A DNA stretch of 7,202 nucleotides from Sphingomonadaceae bacterium (lineage in GTDB: Bacteria > Pseudomonadota > Alphaproteobacteria > Sphingomonadales > Sphingomonadaceae), in contig JAHDXX010000165.1 in the NCBI GenBank assembly GCA_023384025.1, forward strand, positions 1 through 7,202. The letters are read 5' to 3'. Shown here in pieces: positions 5,570 to 7,202 of the stretch (position 1 is its first letter; each line of letters opens with the position of its first letter). The notes under the pieces are model-generated. The model did no database searches, was not told where the DNA came from, and saw only the letters and a program-made list of their open reading frames with translations. The translations under genes and the position numbers were made by a program.

Positions 5570-6526
5570 TCACCGTGGAACCCATGCCTCGTCCACAAGA
5601 CGTCTGAAGGCGGCCACTTGTCGCTGAATATAAGGATCGCCTGGCTGCGCACCACATAAGAGGTTGAGCGCGACATCGCGTTGCAGCCAGACCCGCATGA
5701 AGTTGCTCAGGACAGCGATTTCCGCGTTTGGCACAGGCCCCCCGCTCGCCCGATACGCATCAATGAACAATTGCGCCGCACCGGTATCGAGCCGATTACC
5801 GGAGTCGCGACAGAACTCGAAAGTGGCTCCGGCGACTTCAACCGCCAGCGGCCCGACCTGCGCGTCGTGCCAGTCGATCACGCCCACTATCGCCTCGCCA
5901 AGGCAGAGCAGATTACGCTGATAATAATCCCCATGAATCGCCGAACTTAGTGCACTGGACTGTTGCTCCCGCCACCATATGGCCAGTTCAATATCGGCCA
6001 TGGCTGGCGGCAGCGGCGGCGGCGGAGTCGCGCTTTTCGAGGCAGGGCGCTGCCCTCCCTTCCAGCCAAGCAGAGCGCGATGCAGCCTGGCCAGCAGGCC
6101 TGCCGCCGCGATCCGGTGTCTCGGTGAGGTCCGTTTGGCCAGTTTTGCTGCGACAAAGGGATAAACAGCCACACACCCGTTGCCCCACCTCACCGTGCTC
6201 TGGCCATTTCGCACAATCGGAATGACTACCTCCGGAACGGATTCGTGCGCGTGACGTGCGACAGCATGAGCCCAAGCGATCTCGTCATTAGATAATCGGC
6301 TCGATGTCGCGATTGCCACAAGATCAGTACCGGCTGCCCGGACTTTGAGGACACGGGATTCGTCACCACCCCGCAACCATCTTCGTGGTTCGACCGGCTG
6401 TCCAAGAAACGCCGCCGCTGCAGCACACAACGATCGGGCAACGTGCAAGTCCATCATGGTTAGCACTGTCGCAGAGACAGATTGATAGGGCCACCCCGAC
6501 GTGACTGTCATTGCATCCGAATGCAT
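5570..6526 (-). CDS. Aminoglycoside phosphotransferase-fold kinase (APH/choline kinase-like)
   Basis: Up to 318 residues, with the protein-kinase-like fold of the APH family (PF01636 type), which phosphorylates small-molecule hydroxyls. Substrate cannot be deduced, and antibiotic resistance should not be assumed. The catalytic loop HGDYYQRNLL (198-207) supplies D200 and N205. GVIDWHDAQVGPLAVEVA (215-232) supplies metal-binding D218, but the usual Asp of the following DLA motif is replaced by E230. LLARLHR (144-150) matches the family's helix before the catalytic domain. A Pro-rich linker lies near 161-174. The N-lobe (DESRVLKVRAAGTDLVAIA, about 55-73) is recognisable but lacks an obvious nucleotide-binding lysine in the expected strand. 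The start is uncertain: ATG 6526, an ATG at 6511, or tandem ATGs at 6457/6454 (MMDLHVARSL); none has a good ribosome site. Codons are less GC3-biased than in rpoN or ctrA (CGA, AGA, TTA, CTA, TTG), suggesting transfer. It is convergent with rpoN and divergent from ctrA. Confidence 0.85.
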   Translation of the reverse strand: MHSDAMTVTSGWPYQSVSATVLTMMDLHVARSLCAAAAAFLGQPVEPRRWLRGGDESRVLKVRAAGTDLVAIATSSRLSNDEIAWAHAVARHAHESVPEVVIPIVRNGQSTVRWGNGCVAVYPFVAAKLAKRTSPRHRIAAAGLLARLHRALLGWKGGQRPASKSATPPPPLPPAMADIELAIWWREQQSSALSSAIHGDYYQRNLLCLGEAIVGVIDWHDAQVGPLAVEVAGATFEFCRDSGNRLDTGAAQLFIDAYRASGGPVPNAEIAVLSNFMRVWLQRDVALNLLCGAQPGDPYIQRQVAAFRRLVDEAWVPR

Positions 6527-6547
6527 CGACGGGACTGTTACCCGAAA

Positions 6548-6552
6548 GACTC
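6548..6552 (+). promoter_or_regulatory. GANTC (CcrM-type) methylation site upstream of ctrA
   Basis: GACTC, a match to the GANTC target of the alphaproteobacterial cell-cycle methyltransferase CcrM, lies 128 bp before the ctrA start. In Caulobacter a GANTC site in the ctrA P1 promoter links transcription to hemimethylation after the replication fork passes. The match is a 5-base motif and could be chance. Confidence 0.35.
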
Positions 6553-6553
6553 T

Positions 6554-6614
6554 ACCACAAATCGCTCGCGCCCTTTACCTGCCGTTAACCTTTTTCGTTC
6601 AGACGATTTGTGGT
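6554..6614. repeat. Spaced 11-bp inverted repeat upstream of ctrA
   Basis: ACCACAAATCG at 6554-6564 is perfectly complementary to CGATTTGTGGT at 6604-6614, with 39 bp between. The arm centres are 50 bp apart, close to five helical turns, as expected for paired operator sites on one DNA face. The right arm on the minus strand reads TTAACCACA; its first bases match a CtrA half-site, and it is one base off the DnaA-box consensus TTWTNCACA. Confidence 0.6.
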
Positions 6615-6666
6615 TAATCGCGGGCAACACCCTTTAAGGGGGCATTACCGCACGAGGTTCGGGGCA

Positions 6667-6673
6667 AAGGGGG
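6667..6673 (+). promoter_or_regulatory. Ribosome binding site of ctrA
   Basis: AAGGGGG lies 6 nt before the ATG at 6680. It is a strong site and settles the start, which also gives the canonical MRVLLIED N-terminus. Confidence 0.75.
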
Positions 6674-6679
6674 ATACCC

Positions 6680-7202
6680 ATGCGTGTACTGTTGATCGAA
6701 GACGAGCCGACAACGGCCAAGGCGATCGAGCTCATGCTCACTACCGAAGGTTTCAATGTCTACTCGACCGATCTGGGCGAGGAGGGTTTGGACCTCGGCA
6801 AGCTCTACGATTACGATATCATCCTGCTCGACCTGAACCTGCCCGACATGCACGGGTACGATGTTCTGAAGAAGCTCCGCGTCGCCAAGGTGCAGACGCC
6901 GGTGCTGATCCTCTCGGGCATCTCGGAAATGGACAGCAAGATCCGCAGCTTCGGCTTCGGGGCTGACGACTACGTGACCAAGCCGTTCCACCGCGAGGAA
7001 CTGGTCGCCCGCATCCATGCCGTGGTGCGCCGCTCCAAGGGCCATAGCCAGTCGGTCATCCGCACCGGCAAGCTCGCGGTCAACCTCGACGCCAAGACCG
7101 TCGAAGTCGACGGAGCCCGCGTCCACCTGACCGGCAAGGAATATGCGATGCTCGAGCTGCTCTCGCTGCGCAAGGGCACCACGCTGACTAAGGAAATGTT
7201 CC
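6680..7202 (+). CDS. ctrA: Cell cycle response regulator CtrA, C-terminus cut by window edge
   Basis: CtrA is an OmpR-family response regulator. In Caulobacter it is phosphorylated through the CckA-ChpT relay, blocks replication initiation and activates cell-cycle, flagellar and division genes; in sphingomonads it is thought to act mainly on motility and related functions. The first 174 residues are present. The receiver domain has acidic pocket E7/D8, phospho-acceptor D51 in DIILLDLNLPDMHGYDVL, S79 and K101 in DDYVTKPFHREELVARIH. The linker VVRRSKGHSQSVI and the start of the winged-helix domain (NLDAKTVEVDG, VHLTGKEYAMLELLSLRKG, then TTLTKEMF) are nearly identical to the Caulobacter protein as I remember it. 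The recognition helix lies beyond the edge. Residues 80-92 (GISEMDSKIRSFG) differ from Caulobacter. The gene stands alone on the plus strand with its own upstream region and is divergent from the kinase gene. Confidence 0.97.
   Translation, partial: MRVLLIEDEPTTAKAIELMLTTEGFNVYSTDLGEEGLDLGKLYDYDIILLDLNLPDMHGYDVLKKLRVAKVQTPVLILSGISEMDSKIRSFGFGADDYVTKPFHREELVARIHAVVRRSKGHSQSVIRTGKLAVNLDAKTVEVDGARVHLTGKEYAMLELLSLRKGTTLTKEMF

Larger units (their letters stand above)
6527..6679 (+). promoter_or_regulatory. ctrA upstream control region
   Basis: This 153-bp gap separates ctrA from the divergent kinase gene. It is AT-richer than its surroundings and contains, in order, a GANTC site (6548-6552), an 11-bp inverted repeat pair (6554-6564 and 6604-6614), TTAACC-type half-sites at 6585-6590 (plus strand) and 6612-6617 (minus strand), and a small palindrome CCCTT-T-AAGGG at 6630-6640. 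TTAACC resembles the CtrA half-site known from Caulobacter, where CtrA regulates its own gene; autoregulation here is inferred. No full TTAA-N7-TTAA site and no confident -35/-10 pair was found. Confidence 0.5.

Noticed and set aside
5570..6526. Calling the kinase an aminoglycoside resistance gene.
   Set aside because: Only the fold-level motifs are visible; members of this fold act on many substrates and the ATP-site residues look divergent.
6614..6628. TTAA-N7-CAAC as a full CtrA binding site.
   Set aside because: The second half deviates too much from TTAAC; only half-site resemblance is claimed.
6527..6679. A sigma-54 (-24/-12) promoter in front of ctrA, given the nearby rpoN.
   Set aside because: No GG-N10-GC arrangement in a TGGCAC/TTGC context was found.

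Overview
The window reads as ordinary chromosomal DNA of a high-GC alphaproteobacterium. The best guess is Sphingomonadales (Erythrobacteraceae/Sphingomonas type). The evidence is a CtrA cell-cycle regulator that closely resembles the Caulobacter protein, an LptB-RpoN gene pair, and several palindromic intergenic repeats of the kinds that are abundant in sphingomonad genomes. The taxonomic call is inference; no rRNA or tRNA gene is present.

Layout from left to right. On the minus strand, hisS (histidyl-tRNA synthetase) is followed by the first 102 codons of prfA (release factor 1), which runs off the left edge. Between them are two hairpin repeats in opposite orientation. A 329-bp divergent gap, mostly filled by a nested palindromic element of about 204 bp, separates hisS from ppa (inorganic pyrophosphatase, plus strand). 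A small three-helix membrane protein of unknown function (minus strand) converges on ppa with only 12 bp between the stop codons. Next come lptB (ATPase of the lipopolysaccharide export machine) and rpoN (sigma-54), both on the plus strand and separated by a gap that holds another palindromic repeat. An aminoglycoside-phosphotransferase-fold kinase (minus strand) converges on rpoN. It is divergent from ctrA, whose first 174 codons end the window.

Functionally this is a patchwork of housekeeping genes: translation (hisS, prfA), pyrophosphate removal (ppa), envelope assembly (lptB) and global regulation (rpoN, ctrA). I see no novel multi-gene system, defence island, integrase, CRISPR array or transposase.

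The points most worth a second look are: (1) the last third of hisS, which switches abruptly to AT-richer codon use and has an unusual C-terminal domain, as if swapped in; (2) the compositionally foreign kinase gene between rpoN and ctrA, where many proteobacteria have hpf/ptsN after rpoN; (3) an 11-bp perfect inverted repeat spaced 50 bp, plus a GANTC site, upstream of ctrA; and (4) three different families of palindromic repeats occupying three of the intergenic gaps.
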